Source of the DNA: Rhodospirillaceae bacterium
GTDB lineage: Bacteria > Pseudomonadota > Alphaproteobacteria > Kiloniellales > DSM-21159
Assembly: GCA_006969625.1 (NCBI GenBank)
Contig: CP030885.1
Coordinates: forward strand, 1,550,001 to 1,614,000
DNA: 64,000 nucleotides
Direction: 5' to 3'
Shown here: positions 55,602-63,216 of the stretch, one piece after another
How the letters are laid out: every line of letters begins with the position of its first letter
Numbering within the stretch: position 1 is the first letter of the stretch
Program-made: the position numbers and the translations under genes
Notes under the pieces: generated by a model
Database searches by the model: none
What the model was told of the DNA's origin: nothing
The model's input: only the letters and a program-made list of their open reading frames with translations

Positions 55602-55623
55602 TGACACCTGCGCGGTGGTGTCA
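55602..55623. promoter_or_regulatory. Inverted repeat upstream of the GNAT gene
   Basis: TGACACC (55602-55608) and GGTGTCA (55617-55623) are exact complements with 8 nt between, 47 nt upstream of the GNAT start. It may be an operator. It has the size of a LuxR-type box but not its consensus, so no regulator is proposed. Confidence 0.3.
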
Positions 55624-55788
55624 ACGGATAGAGTCGTTCGACGGCGCGATCAGTCGCGCTTCTTGCGATCACTGATGAGACGGGCCGCTTTCGTCCGGGC
55701 CGGTGCACGGTGAGTTGGGCCGACCACGCCTTGGCGCGCGACGCCGTCACTCCGCATCCACAGGAGCGGATCGTCATCGCTCCCTGGA

Positions 55789-56256
55789 TCATGCTGTATC
55801 ATGCCGGCCTGGAGCGCCTTCGATACTGCCTGGGTCGTCGCGCGCGCCGACTTTCCGCCTCACGTTGGCTAGGTGAATCCCCACGCTCTCCAGCACGAGG
55901 CTGAGGTCGTTTGCAGCTGCTTCCGGGCGAACGGCCTTCGACCATCAACTCCAGAACCTCCCGTTCCCGCCGTCAGTTGTGGGGCGAGCGCCAAGTCATG
56001 AAGGCCGCGCAGCGCATTTTCCGGGGCTTCGTGGCATTCGGACCAGCTTAGGGTGATTGGCGTGAGGAGGGGTGCGCGAGCAAGGCCCGGCTTCTTCTTT
56101 CGTGACAACGCAACTGCCAAAGAGGGTGCCCGGTCCGTCTATCGCAACGGTGACGAGGCGGCCCATTCCTTCGCGCGTCGGCGCGTCCAGTATCGCTCGC
56201 CAGGCCTGTCCGCCGGACCTGAACGTTATGTCGTCATGCCAGTCGATGGGGGCCAT
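55789..56256 (-). pseudogene. LuxR-family quorum-sensing regulator, broken by frameshifts
   Basis: The minus strand carries pieces of one LuxR protein in several frames. First comes part of the autoinducer-binding domain (DWHDDITFRSGGQAWRAILDAPTREGMGRLVTVAIDGPG). A shift near 56100 leads to APLLTPITLSWSECHEAPENALRGLHDLALAPQLT. Further shifts give the HTH segments RREREVLELMVEGRSP and EAAANDLSLVLESVGIHLANVRRKVGARDD, then QAVSKALQAGM. The first half of the autoinducer domain is also absent. No functional protein can be made, so this is a decayed regulator. No luxI-like gene is in the window. Confidence 0.75.
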
Positions 56257-56271
56257 CCGTCCCGATAGGCT

Positions 56272-56523
56272 CTAGCCGATCACGGGATACAGAGCGCCGA
56301 CATTCTCCTCATAGATCTGGCGAGCGGCTTCGGCGACTGTCGATGCGTGAAGCAGTGTCCGGATCTCGCCAGCTTCACGCTTCATGGGGCGCAGCGAGTA
56401 TGCGGCACTTCCATTCTCGAGAAGGGTCAGCTCGAACGCGCGCAGCTTCGCATGCAGGCGTTCCCTGCACTCCGTGTCAGTGGACTCCGCAATCTGCAGA
56501 ATCCTCGTCGCCAGCATCAGCAC
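56272..56523 (-). CDS. Hypothetical protein
   Basis: 83 residues, helical and charged (CRERLHAKLRAFELTLLENGSAAYSLRPMKREAGEIRTLL, STVAEAARQIYEENVGALY). No family is recognised and no Shine-Dalgarno is obvious. It lies just upstream of the LuxR pseudogene on the same strand and could itself be a remnant. The call is tentative. Confidence 0.3.
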   Translation of the reverse strand: MLMLATRILQIAESTDTECRERLHAKLRAFELTLLENGSAAYSLRPMKREAGEIRTLLHASTVAEAARQIYEENVGALYPVIG

Positions 56524-56740
56524 TTGTTCTCCGGTTTCCCATCTTTCTCACGCTTTACGGCCAAAGTTACCGTCACCGAGACTCCGGGTGGCGAACACGA
56601 CCGGCCGATGGGACGCTGGGTCGACCCGGCGAACCACTTGGTACTGTCGCTCTTGCCAAAAACTTACTCGGGGGCCCGGCGTTTGGCCCAAGTGCCTTCG
56701 CCTCGGACGGCAGCTCGATCCCGGCGGCGCCAAAACCCGC

Positions 56741-56789
56741 TTGACATAAGCCCACAATCAAACAATTGTTTCAAACAATCGTATGAAAC
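56741..56789 (+). promoter_or_regulatory. Promoter/operator region of the DapA-TRAP cluster
   Basis: A perfect -35 TTGACA (56741-56746) is followed by two adjacent 13-bp direct repeats, CAAACAATTGTTT (56759-56771) and CAAACAATCGTAT (56772-56784), matching at 11 of 13 positions. The first contains the palindrome AAACAATTGTTT. GTTTCA (56768-56773) and TGAAAC (56784-56789) form an overlapping inverted repeat. The repeats cover the expected -10, so a bound regulator would block transcription. The TetR-family protein at the end of the cluster is a candidate. Confidence 0.6.
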
Positions 56790-56802
56790 AGGGGTTAATG
56801 TC

Positions 56803-57741
56803 ATGACAGAAGCCGCGATCACCGGATCGTTCGTCGCCATTGCCACGCCGATGAATGCCGACAGCAGCATCGACTTCGGGGGTTTCGAAGCCCTCCTCGA
56901 CTGGCATAGAAGCCATGGAACGTCGGCGGTCCTGATCATGGGCTCGACCGGAGAGGTCTCGATGCTGACCGCCGAGGAGAAGCGCGAAGTGATCTCTCGG
57001 ACGTCGAGGATGAAGTCGGGCGCGATGCTGCACTTCTATGGCTGCACTGGACCGAGCACCGCCGCCACGGTCGAAATGACCCGCTATGCTGCCGCGGAAG
57101 GAGCCGACGGCGCGATCCTCGCGGCACCGTCCTACATCTGTGGCTCGGAGGACGACATCGAGGCCTACTTCCTCGAGGTGGCGGACTCGGTGGAGCTCGA
57201 CCTCGGCATCTACAACAATCCGCCGCGAGTGAAGACCGACCTCGGCCATGAGGCGCTGCTGCGCCTGTTCACGCATCCCAACTACGCGATTCACAAGGAG
57301 AGCACCGCGCGGGTCGGGCAGGTCGCCCGGATCCTCGAGGCGCGCCCCTGCGTCTCCGTGATGTGCTGCGACAGCCCCAATCTCGGTCTGGTGGTCCCGA
57401 CAATGACGCTGGGGGGCCATGGTACGGCGAACATGACGGGCAACCTCGCGCCCCAAGAGATGGCCATGCTCTCTGAGCCGCTCGACACTGCGGAAAAGGC
57501 TTTGGCGTGGCGTGAACACTACCTGCGGCTTCTGCCCCTGCTGCACTTCACCTACTCCGCGATCAATCCGGTTCCAGTGAAAAGCCTCATGCAGGCGCTT
57601 GGGCTGCCGAGCGGCCCGATGCGCCGACCCCTGCGCGCACTCTCGCCCGAGAAGTTGGCGGACGGCCTGCGGATCGTGCGGGAACTGGGCCTGGACCAGA
57701 AGTACGGCTGGACCCTGGGAGCGCGGGCGAGCGCGGCCTGA
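56803..57741 (+). CDS. Dihydrodipicolinate synthase (DapA)-family lyase
   Basis: 312 residues from ATG 56803. The TIM-barrel aldolase shows IMGSTGEVSMLTAEEKREVI (a variant of the GTTGE motif), the catalytic Tyr in LGIYNNPPR and the Schiff-base Lys in AIHKESTARV. C-terminal INPVPVKSLMQALGL...RRPLRALS is DapA-like. The genomic setting, with a TRAP transporter and catabolic enzymes, suggests it cleaves or forms a keto-acid in a degradation pathway rather than making lysine. The exact reaction is unknown. Confidence 0.85.
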   Translation: MTEAAITGSFVAIATPMNADSSIDFGGFEALLDWHRSHGTSAVLIMGSTGEVSMLTAEEKREVISRTSRMKSGAMLHFYGCTGPSTAATVEMTRYAAAEGADGAILAAPSYICGSEDDIEAYFLEVADSVELDLGIYNNPPRVKTDLGHEALLRLFTHPNYAIHKESTARVGQVARILEARPCVSVMCCDSPNLGLVVPTMTLGGHGTANMTGNLAPQEMAMLSEPLDTAEKALAWREHYLRLLPLLHFTYSAINPVPVKSLMQALGLPSGPMRRPLRALSPEKLADGLRIVRELGLDQKYGWTLGARASAA

Positions 57742-57762
57742 CCCGACGTCGAGCGCGGCGGG

Positions 57763-58302
57763 ATGCTGACGATGCGATCGGCTCTTGCGGCCTTGGACCG
57801 TGCGCTCGCGCTCGTCTCAAGGCTGTTGGCGGCGGCGGCCGGTGTTGCGTTCGCCGCCTTGGCCGGGGCGATGATCTACGAGGTCGTCGCTCGTTACGTC
57901 TTCACCGCGCCCACGATCTGGTCCACCGATTTCGCGATGATCGCCAATGGCGCGGTGCTCTTCCTCGGTGCGGCGTGGGTGACGCGCCGCCAGGAGCATA
58001 TCCGGGTCGACGTCTTCAGCAGCCTGATGCCCGCTCGGCTGCAAGCCTGCGTCGACCGGGTGTTCCACGCGGCCTTGGCGCTGCCGCTCGCGATGATGTG
58101 GCTGGTCTCGCTCGAGAGAGCGGTTCTGGCATTCGAGAGGATGGAGCGGCAGGTCACCAGCGCATGGGGGCCGCTTCTATGGCCGGTCCACCTCATGATC
58201 TCGCTTGGCTTGCTCGCGCTGCTGCTCGAAGTCGTGCGGCTCGCGCTTGGCGGGCGCCGAGACGTGGGTGGCGCCGCGGAGAAGGATGGGGTCCATGGCT
58301 GA
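57763..58302 (+). CDS. TRAP transporter small permease (DctQ)
   Basis: 179 residues with four predicted transmembrane helices (AAAGVAFAALAGAMIYEVVARYVF, FAMIANGAVLFLGAAWVTR, ALALPLAMMWLVSLERAVLAF, WPVHLMISLGLLALLLEVVRLAL). It forms the membrane part of a tripartite ATP-independent transporter with DctM. ATG 57763 is used; another lies at 57772. Its end overlaps the DctM start by 8 nt. Confidence 0.9.
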   Translation: MLTMRSALAALDRALALVSRLLAAAAGVAFAALAGAMIYEVVARYVFTAPTIWSTDFAMIANGAVLFLGAAWVTRRQEHIRVDVFSSLMPARLQACVDRVFHAALALPLAMMWLVSLERAVLAFERMERQVTSAWGPLLWPVHLMISLGLLALLLEVVRLALGGRRDVGGAAEKDGVHG

Positions 58303-59605
58303 CCTTCTGCCTGCACTCATGTTCCCCGTGCTCTTCGCCATGATCTTTCTTGGCGTCCCGGTCGCCTTCGCGCTGCTGCTCACCGCCTTCCTTTTCGGCT
58401 GGCATGTCTTCGGCGACGTGATCGGCGCGCAGATGTACGGCCGCCTCTTCGACGTCATCGGCGCGTTCGCACTGACGGCGGTGCCTCTCTTCGTCTTCAT
58501 GGGCGCCGTGCTCGAACGCTCCGGCTTGGCTGAACGCCTGTTCGAGGCATTGCAGCTCTGGATCGGGCGCTTGCGGGGCGGCCTGGCGTTGGCGACGGTC
58601 GGCGTCGGTGCGGTCTTCGCCGCAGCTAGCGGGATTGTCGGCGCGGTCGAAGCCGTCATCGGGATGATGACCATCCCAGCCATGATGGCCAGAGGCTACG
58701 ACAAGCGTCTCATCTCCGGCACGATTTGCGCCAGCGGCTCGCTCGGAACCGTGATCCCGCCGTCGATCCTCGCGGTGGTCTACGCCTCGTTGGCGCAAAT
58801 GTCCGCTGGTCAGGTGATGGCGAGCCTCATGGTCCCGGGGCTGCTGATGGTGGCTCTCTTCTGCGCCTACATCGTCGTGCGATGCGCCGTATGGCCCGAG
58901 GATGGACCGGCCGCCGCGAAAGCCGACGACGTCGGCTTGAGCGAAAAGCTCGTCATCTCACTGAAGGCTCTGGCTCCGCCGGCTCTGCTGGTCGCCGCCG
59001 TCTTGGGCTCGATCCTCGGCGGAATCGCATCGCCGACCGAAGCCGCGGCTGTCGGAGCGCTCGGCGCCCTGCTGCTTGCTGCCGTCAACGGAAGGCTCAG
59101 CGCCAAAGTCCTGACCGAGGCCGTCGGCCGCACAGTGCGGATCACCGTGATGATCCTCTTCATCGTCGTCGGCGGAATGCTGTTCAGTGGAGTCTTCATG
59201 GTCAACGGCGGCACCGCCTTGATCCGCGACGTTGCCGACGCCCTGCAATTGGGTCCCATCGGCTTGGTGTTGGTCTTCCTGGCCGTGGTCTTCATCCTCG
59301 GCTTCTTTCTGGAGTGGATCTCCATCCTGATCATTGTGCTGCCGACGTTCGACCCGCTGGTGCGCGCGGCCGGCGTGGACCCCCTCTGGTTCGCAGTCCT
59401 TGTGATGATCACGCTCCAGACCTCGTACCTGACACCGCCCATGGCGCCCGCCGTCTTCTATCTGCGCAGCATCGCGCCCAAGGAGATCGCGCTGGGCGAC
59501 ATGTTCCGCGGCGTGCCCCCCTTCATCGCGTGCCAAATCGCCACGCTCCTGCTCGTCGCGCTGTTCCCGGCGCTGGCGACCTGGATGCCGGCCCTTCTCT
59601 ATTGA
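58295..59605 (+). CDS. TRAP transporter large permease (DctM)
   Basis: 436 residues with about 12 membrane helices. Typical DctM segments are LGVPVAFALLLTAFLFG, AVPLFVFMGAVLERSGLAERLFEAL, ASGSLGTVIPPSILAVVYA, ASPTEAAAVGALGALLLA and TSYLTPPMAPAVFYLRSIAP. It couples Na+ flow to solute uptake. ATG 58295 is preferred to one at 58286, since GAAGG then lies at a normal distance. It is translationally coupled to DctQ. Confidence 0.93.
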   Translation: MADLLPALMFPVLFAMIFLGVPVAFALLLTAFLFGWHVFGDVIGAQMYGRLFDVIGAFALTAVPLFVFMGAVLERSGLAERLFEALQLWIGRLRGGLALATVGVGAVFAAASGIVGAVEAVIGMMTIPAMMARGYDKRLISGTICASGSLGTVIPPSILAVVYASLAQMSAGQVMASLMVPGLLMVALFCAYIVVRCAVWPEDGPAAAKADDVGLSEKLVISLKALAPPALLVAAVLGSILGGIASPTEAAAVGALGALLLAAVNGRLSAKVLTEAVGRTVRITVMILFIVVGGMLFSGVFMVNGGTALIRDVADALQLGPIGLVLVFLAVVFILGFFLEWISILIIVLPTFDPLVRAAGVDPLWFAVLVMITLQTSYLTPPMAPAVFYLRSIAPKEIALGDMFRGVPPFIACQIATLLLVALFPALATWMPALLY

Positions 59606-59641
59606 GCCGGCTCGACCACTGAGAAACGGAGGACAAGCAGC

Positions 59642-59968
59642 ATGAAGATGAACGAACCCGTCGCCCGGATCTGGCGCGGCCAGACCCCGGTCGAGAAGAA
59701 GGATAGCTACGCCAAGTACCTGTACGAACAGGGAGTTCTCGAACTCAAGCGGCTGGGCGCGCGCGAGGTGTTCATGTTCACCCGCGACGACGGCGACGTC
59801 TGCAACTTCATGGTGCTCTCGCTGTGGCCTGATATCGCCACGATGCAGAAGTGGTCGGGCGACACGCCGGCGGCGACCCGCCACCTGGACGACGACGCCG
59901 ACATCCTGCTCGAGCTTCCGCCGGAAACCGAGCTTCTGGAGATCCGCTACGTGGAGAAGGCGGACTGA
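59642..59968 (+). CDS. ABM-like dimeric alpha/beta-barrel protein
   Basis: 108 residues. VARIWRGQTPVEKKDSYAKYLYEQGVLELKRLGAREVFMFTRDDGDVCNFMVLSLWPDIATMQKWSGDTPAATRHLDDDADILLELPPETELLEIRYV follows the strand-helix-strand order of the antibiotic-biosynthesis monooxygenase superfamily. Members range from monooxygenases to small ring-opening or binding proteins. No catalytic residue can be assigned. It lies between dctM and dctP, so it probably serves the same pathway. Confidence 0.65.
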   Translation: MKMNEPVARIWRGQTPVEKKDSYAKYLYEQGVLELKRLGAREVFMFTRDDGDVCNFMVLSLWPDIATMQKWSGDTPAATRHLDDDADILLELPPETELLEIRYVEKAD

Positions 59969-60038
59969 GATCCGCCCCTTCCGGGCGGACCGCCGGCGGC
60001 AAGTTCCGTGCGGCGGCAACCAAGGGAGACACTTGACG

Positions 60039-61076
60039 ATGGGTATCGTGCGCAACCTCGCCCTCGGGGCGTCCATGGCGTTGGGTTTGGCCGCCGGCCA
60101 AGCGCAAGCGGCAGAGCACACGTTCAGGATGACCTCGTTCTTCTCCGAGACGTCGAGTTACAACCAGCTCTTCGCCTATCCCTTCGCCGACATGGTGGAG
60201 AAGCTGACCGGAGGGCGCGTTGAGATCGAGGTCTTTCCTGCGGGCGTGATCGCGCCGGGCGTGGAAACCTATCAGGCCGTCATGGACGGTCGCGCCGATC
60301 TCGGCTACGGCTGGCCCGCATACCTGGTCAACGACGACCCCACCAACGGAATTCTCTCCGGGCCGGTGGGAGGCTTCGGTGTGTTGCCGCACCAGATCTG
60401 GCTGCGCGAGGGCGGTGGGCATGACCTCTGGGTAGAGTACCGCAGAGCCTCCATGGGCCTGCATCCGCTGCTCATCGCCGCCACGCCGAGCGAGATCTAT
60501 CACTCGAAGAGGGCATTGGCCTCTCTGGACGACTTCGGCGGCCTGAAGATCCGCACCGCCGGCACCTTCGCCAAGATCGCCCCACAGTTCGGGGCCGCTC
60601 CTGTGACGGTGCCGGGCAGCGAAGTCTACGCCATGCTGGAGCGCGGCGTGGTGGACGCGATCGAATGGGGCACGCCGCACGAAAACCAGCGCATGGGCTT
60701 CCAGGAGATCGCCGAGTACATTTCGTACCCCGGCCCGCACTCGCCTCAGGTCACCTTCGAGATGGTGATGAAGCCCGAGGTGTGGGAGGGACTGCCTGAA
60801 GACCTCCAGGAACTGATGCAGATCGCTTCTGACGTCGTCACGTGGCGCGGGCTACTGACCTGGATGCACCGGGATCTCGTCGCGATGGACGAGCTGCGTG
60901 CGGGCGAGAACACGCTTCAGGAACTCGAACCCGCTGCGGTCGAAGCGATCTCCACGGCCGGCCGGGCGTGGGCCGTCGAGCAGGCCACGGGCAACGAGTG
61001 GATGGCACGCGCGGTCGAGTCCTACTACGGCTTCGCCGACCAGTGGGAGCGCAATAAGGCCGTCTTCAAGAACTGA
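60039..61076 (+). CDS. TRAP transporter substrate-binding protein (DctP)
   Basis: 345 residues from ATG 60039, with AAGGGAG upstream. The signal peptide ends near QAQA|AEHTF. The periplasmic binding protein shows YPFADMVEKLTGGRVEIEVFPAGVIAPGVETYQAVMDGRADLGYGWP and LDDFGGLKIRTAGTFAKIAPQFGAAPVTVPGSEVYAMLERGVVDAIEWGTP. The Arg of KIRTAG is the usual contact for a carboxylate. The ligand is therefore probably an organic acid, but its identity is unknown. Confidence 0.93.
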   Translation: MGIVRNLALGASMALGLAAGQAQAAEHTFRMTSFFSETSSYNQLFAYPFADMVEKLTGGRVEIEVFPAGVIAPGVETYQAVMDGRADLGYGWPAYLVNDDPTNGILSGPVGGFGVLPHQIWLREGGGHDLWVEYRRASMGLHPLLIAATPSEIYHSKRALASLDDFGGLKIRTAGTFAKIAPQFGAAPVTVPGSEVYAMLERGVVDAIEWGTPHENQRMGFQEIAEYISYPGPHSPQVTFEMVMKPEVWEGLPEDLQELMQIASDVVTWRGLLTWMHRDLVAMDELRAGENTLQELEPAAVEAISTAGRAWAVEQATGNEWMARAVESYYGFADQWERNKAVFKN

Positions 61077-61172
61077 GCGGCACCGACGCCGCCGTCCGAC
61101 GTCGAAGCGACGGACGGCGGCGCCCACGCCTGCAAAGCCGTGGCCGCCTGGCGGCGAAGGAAGAGAAGAAAG

Positions 61173-62345
61173 ATGGACATAGACACCCGGCTCTCGCATG
61201 GAGGCCGCCGATTCGCCGAAAGCCTGAACGTCGTGAATGCGCCCCCGATGCGCCAGACGACGCGCCTCTTTCCGACGATGGACGCGCTGCGCGACGCGGA
61301 GGAGGACGGCTTCGCCTCAATGGTTTACGGCCGGCTCGGCAATCCGACGGTGCGCGAGCTGGAAGGGCTGCACACCGAACTCGAAGGCGGCTTCGACACG
61401 GTCGCAGTCGCCTCCGGACTCGCGGCGATCTCCGGCGTTCTGTTCGCCTTGCTCGACGCAGGAGATCACGCCCTGTTCGTCGACAACTGCTTTGGTCCGA
61501 CACGGACGTTCGCGTCGCGAGAGCTGCCGAGGCTTGGTGTCCTGACCGAGTTCTTCGCGCCTGACGTCGGGGCAGGTCTCGCTGACCTGCTGAAGCCGGA
61601 AACGAAGCTGGTGTTCGTCGAGTCGCCAGGCACCGGCTCGTTCGAGGTCGCCGATGTTCCGGCGATCGTAGCGGCGGCCAAGGAGGTCGGCACTCTGGTC
61701 GTGTTGGACAACACCTGGGCGACGCCGCTGTTCTTCGATGCCTTTGGGCACGGCGTCGACGTCACGATACACTCCGGCTCCAAATACCTGGGCGGGCATT
61801 CCGACGCCTTGATCGGCCTGATCGGGGCCCGGACGAAGGACGCATGGGACCGAGTTCGACGCCGCGCGCAGTTGTTGGGGGGGTGCCCCGGTTCGGAAGA
61901 GGCGTGGCTCGCACTGCGCGGGGCACGCACGCTGCGCCTGCGGCTCCGGCAACATGAAGCCAGCGGGCTTGCCGTCGCCAGGTGGTTTCAGGAGCAGCCC
62001 ACCGTCCATTCGGTTCTTCACCCCGCACTGCCCTCGTGTCCCGGCCACGAGTTCTGGAGGCGGGACTTCACTGGCGCAGGCAGCCTCTTTGGAGTCGCGT
62101 TCAAGCCGGACGTGCCTTGGTCTGCGGTCGACGCCTTCTGCGACGCGCTTGAGCTCTTCGGCATAGGTCACAGCTGGGGGGGCTACGAAAGCCTGATCGC
62201 CGCCAGGACGCTGACGACCTGTCCAAGGGTCGCGCGCGCATTGCCCACTGGGCCGGTCGTGCGGATTTACATCGGGCTCGAAGCCGTCGACGATTTGTTG
62301 ACCGACGTAGACCAGGCCATGGCCCGAATGAGCGTCACTGCATGA
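61173..62345 (+). CDS. Cystathionine beta-lyase-like PLP enzyme (Cys/Met metabolism family)
   Basis: 390 residues. Typical features are MDIDTRLSHGGR, MVYGRLGNPTVRELEGLHTELEGG, the PLP-contact LDNTWATPLFFDAFGHGVDVTIHSGSKYLGGHSD with the Schiff-base Lys K204, and FGIGHSWGGYESLI near the end, as in MetC. It would cleave a C-S bond by beta-elimination. Its place in a TRAP/lyase cluster suggests that the cluster degrades a sulfur-containing or amino-acid-like compound, though this is inference. Confidence 0.88.
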   Translation: MDIDTRLSHGGRRFAESLNVVNAPPMRQTTRLFPTMDALRDAEEDGFASMVYGRLGNPTVRELEGLHTELEGGFDTVAVASGLAAISGVLFALLDAGDHALFVDNCFGPTRTFASRELPRLGVLTEFFAPDVGAGLADLLKPETKLVFVESPGTGSFEVADVPAIVAAAKEVGTLVVLDNTWATPLFFDAFGHGVDVTIHSGSKYLGGHSDALIGLIGARTKDAWDRVRRRAQLLGGCPGSEEAWLALRGARTLRLRLRQHEASGLAVARWFQEQPTVHSVLHPALPSCPGHEFWRRDFTGAGSLFGVAFKPDVPWSAVDAFCDALELFGIGHSWGGYESLIAARTLTTCPRVARALPTGPVVRIYIGLEAVDDLLTDVDQAMARMSVTA

Positions 62346-62380
62346 ACGCGCTTTCCCTGGCGCAGGCTCTAAGCTAGACC

Positions 62381-63055
62381 GTGGCCCGGAAACGCCAGAT
62401 GAACCCGCCGCGTCACGAAACCGCCAAGACGCCCTCGACCAAGGAACGCATCCTGGCCGCCGCCGCGCGCGTCTTCGCCGACAAGGGCGTCGACGCCGCG
62501 ACGCTGCGTGAGATCACCGATGCCGCGGGCACGAATCTCGCCTCCGTGAACTACCACTTCGGTTCGAAGGACGAACTTGTCGTTGCGGCTTTGACGGCAT
62601 GCCTGAGACCTATCAACCAAGCTCGGCTTCGCCAGCTTGAAGCCTGCCGCGACCGGCATGCGCCCGCACCACCCCCGTTGTGCGACGTGGTCGAGGCGCT
62701 GATCCGCCCTATGGTCACCCTGACCCGTGGACTCGACGGGAGCAGGATTCCGATCAGAATCCTTCTTCAGCTTCGCTCTCTGCCCCGTCCCGAGACGAAC
62801 GCCGTCATGGCGGCCGAATTCGACCAGGTGCACGAGCGCTTCATCGAGGCTCTCCAGGAATGCAGGCCGACCATGACCCGCCAGCAGCTTGCGCTCAGGT
62901 ACGACTTCGCCCGCGGTGCTGCCATGCAGATTCTCGGAGACATGGATCCGCTTGCTCGCGAGCTGCCGAACCTGCAAGCCCACGACGCCGGTCTCGATGA
63001 AGAGCAGCTGATCGAGCAGCTGGTCTCCTTCGTGGTCGCTGGCTTCAATGCCTGA
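62381..63055 (+). CDS. TetR-family transcriptional regulator
   Basis: 224 residues from the GTG at 62381, or 218 from ATG 62399; neither has a clear Shine-Dalgarno. The HTH domain is STKERILAAAARVFADKGVDAATLREITDAAGTNLASVNYHFGSKDELVVAAL. The C-terminal domain resembles the CecR-like group. It follows the cystathionine-lyase gene after 35 nt and is probably in the same transcript, so it may repress the cluster by binding the repeats before the DapA-like gene. Confidence 0.9.
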   Translation: MARKRQMNPPRHETAKTPSTKERILAAAARVFADKGVDAATLREITDAAGTNLASVNYHFGSKDELVVAALTACLRPINQARLRQLEACRDRHAPAPPPLCDVVEALIRPMVTLTRGLDGSRIPIRILLQLRSLPRPETNAVMAAEFDQVHERFIEALQECRPTMTRQQLALRYDFARGAAMQILGDMDPLARELPNLQAHDAGLDEEQLIEQLVSFVVAGFNA

Positions 63056-63176
63056 GCGCTGGATTCGTGCATTGAAGGCCCGGGATCGATCGCTCGAGCA
63101 GGCTTGAGAGAAAGGCCGTACCGTCGCTCCTGGTCCCACTGGGCGCTTCAGGTACGCGTAAAGGGCCGGGGCGAGC

Positions 63177-63199
63177 AAGGGTGGGGCACCCCCCCCCTT
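63177..63199. terminator. Possible bidirectional terminator between tetR and the GMC gene
   Basis: AAGGGTGGGG (63177-63186) can pair with the C8 run and TT at 63189-63198, with one mismatch and a very short loop. Convergent genes end on both sides. No long T-run follows, so it is a weak call. Confidence 0.35.
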
Positions 63200-63216
63200 T
63201 GTGCCTTGGGCGAGGT

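Noticed and set aside
55602..55623. Possible lux box near the LuxR pseudogene
   Set aside because: The inverted repeat has a lux-box-like length, but its sequence does not fit known consensus boxes; kept only as an unassigned inverted repeat.
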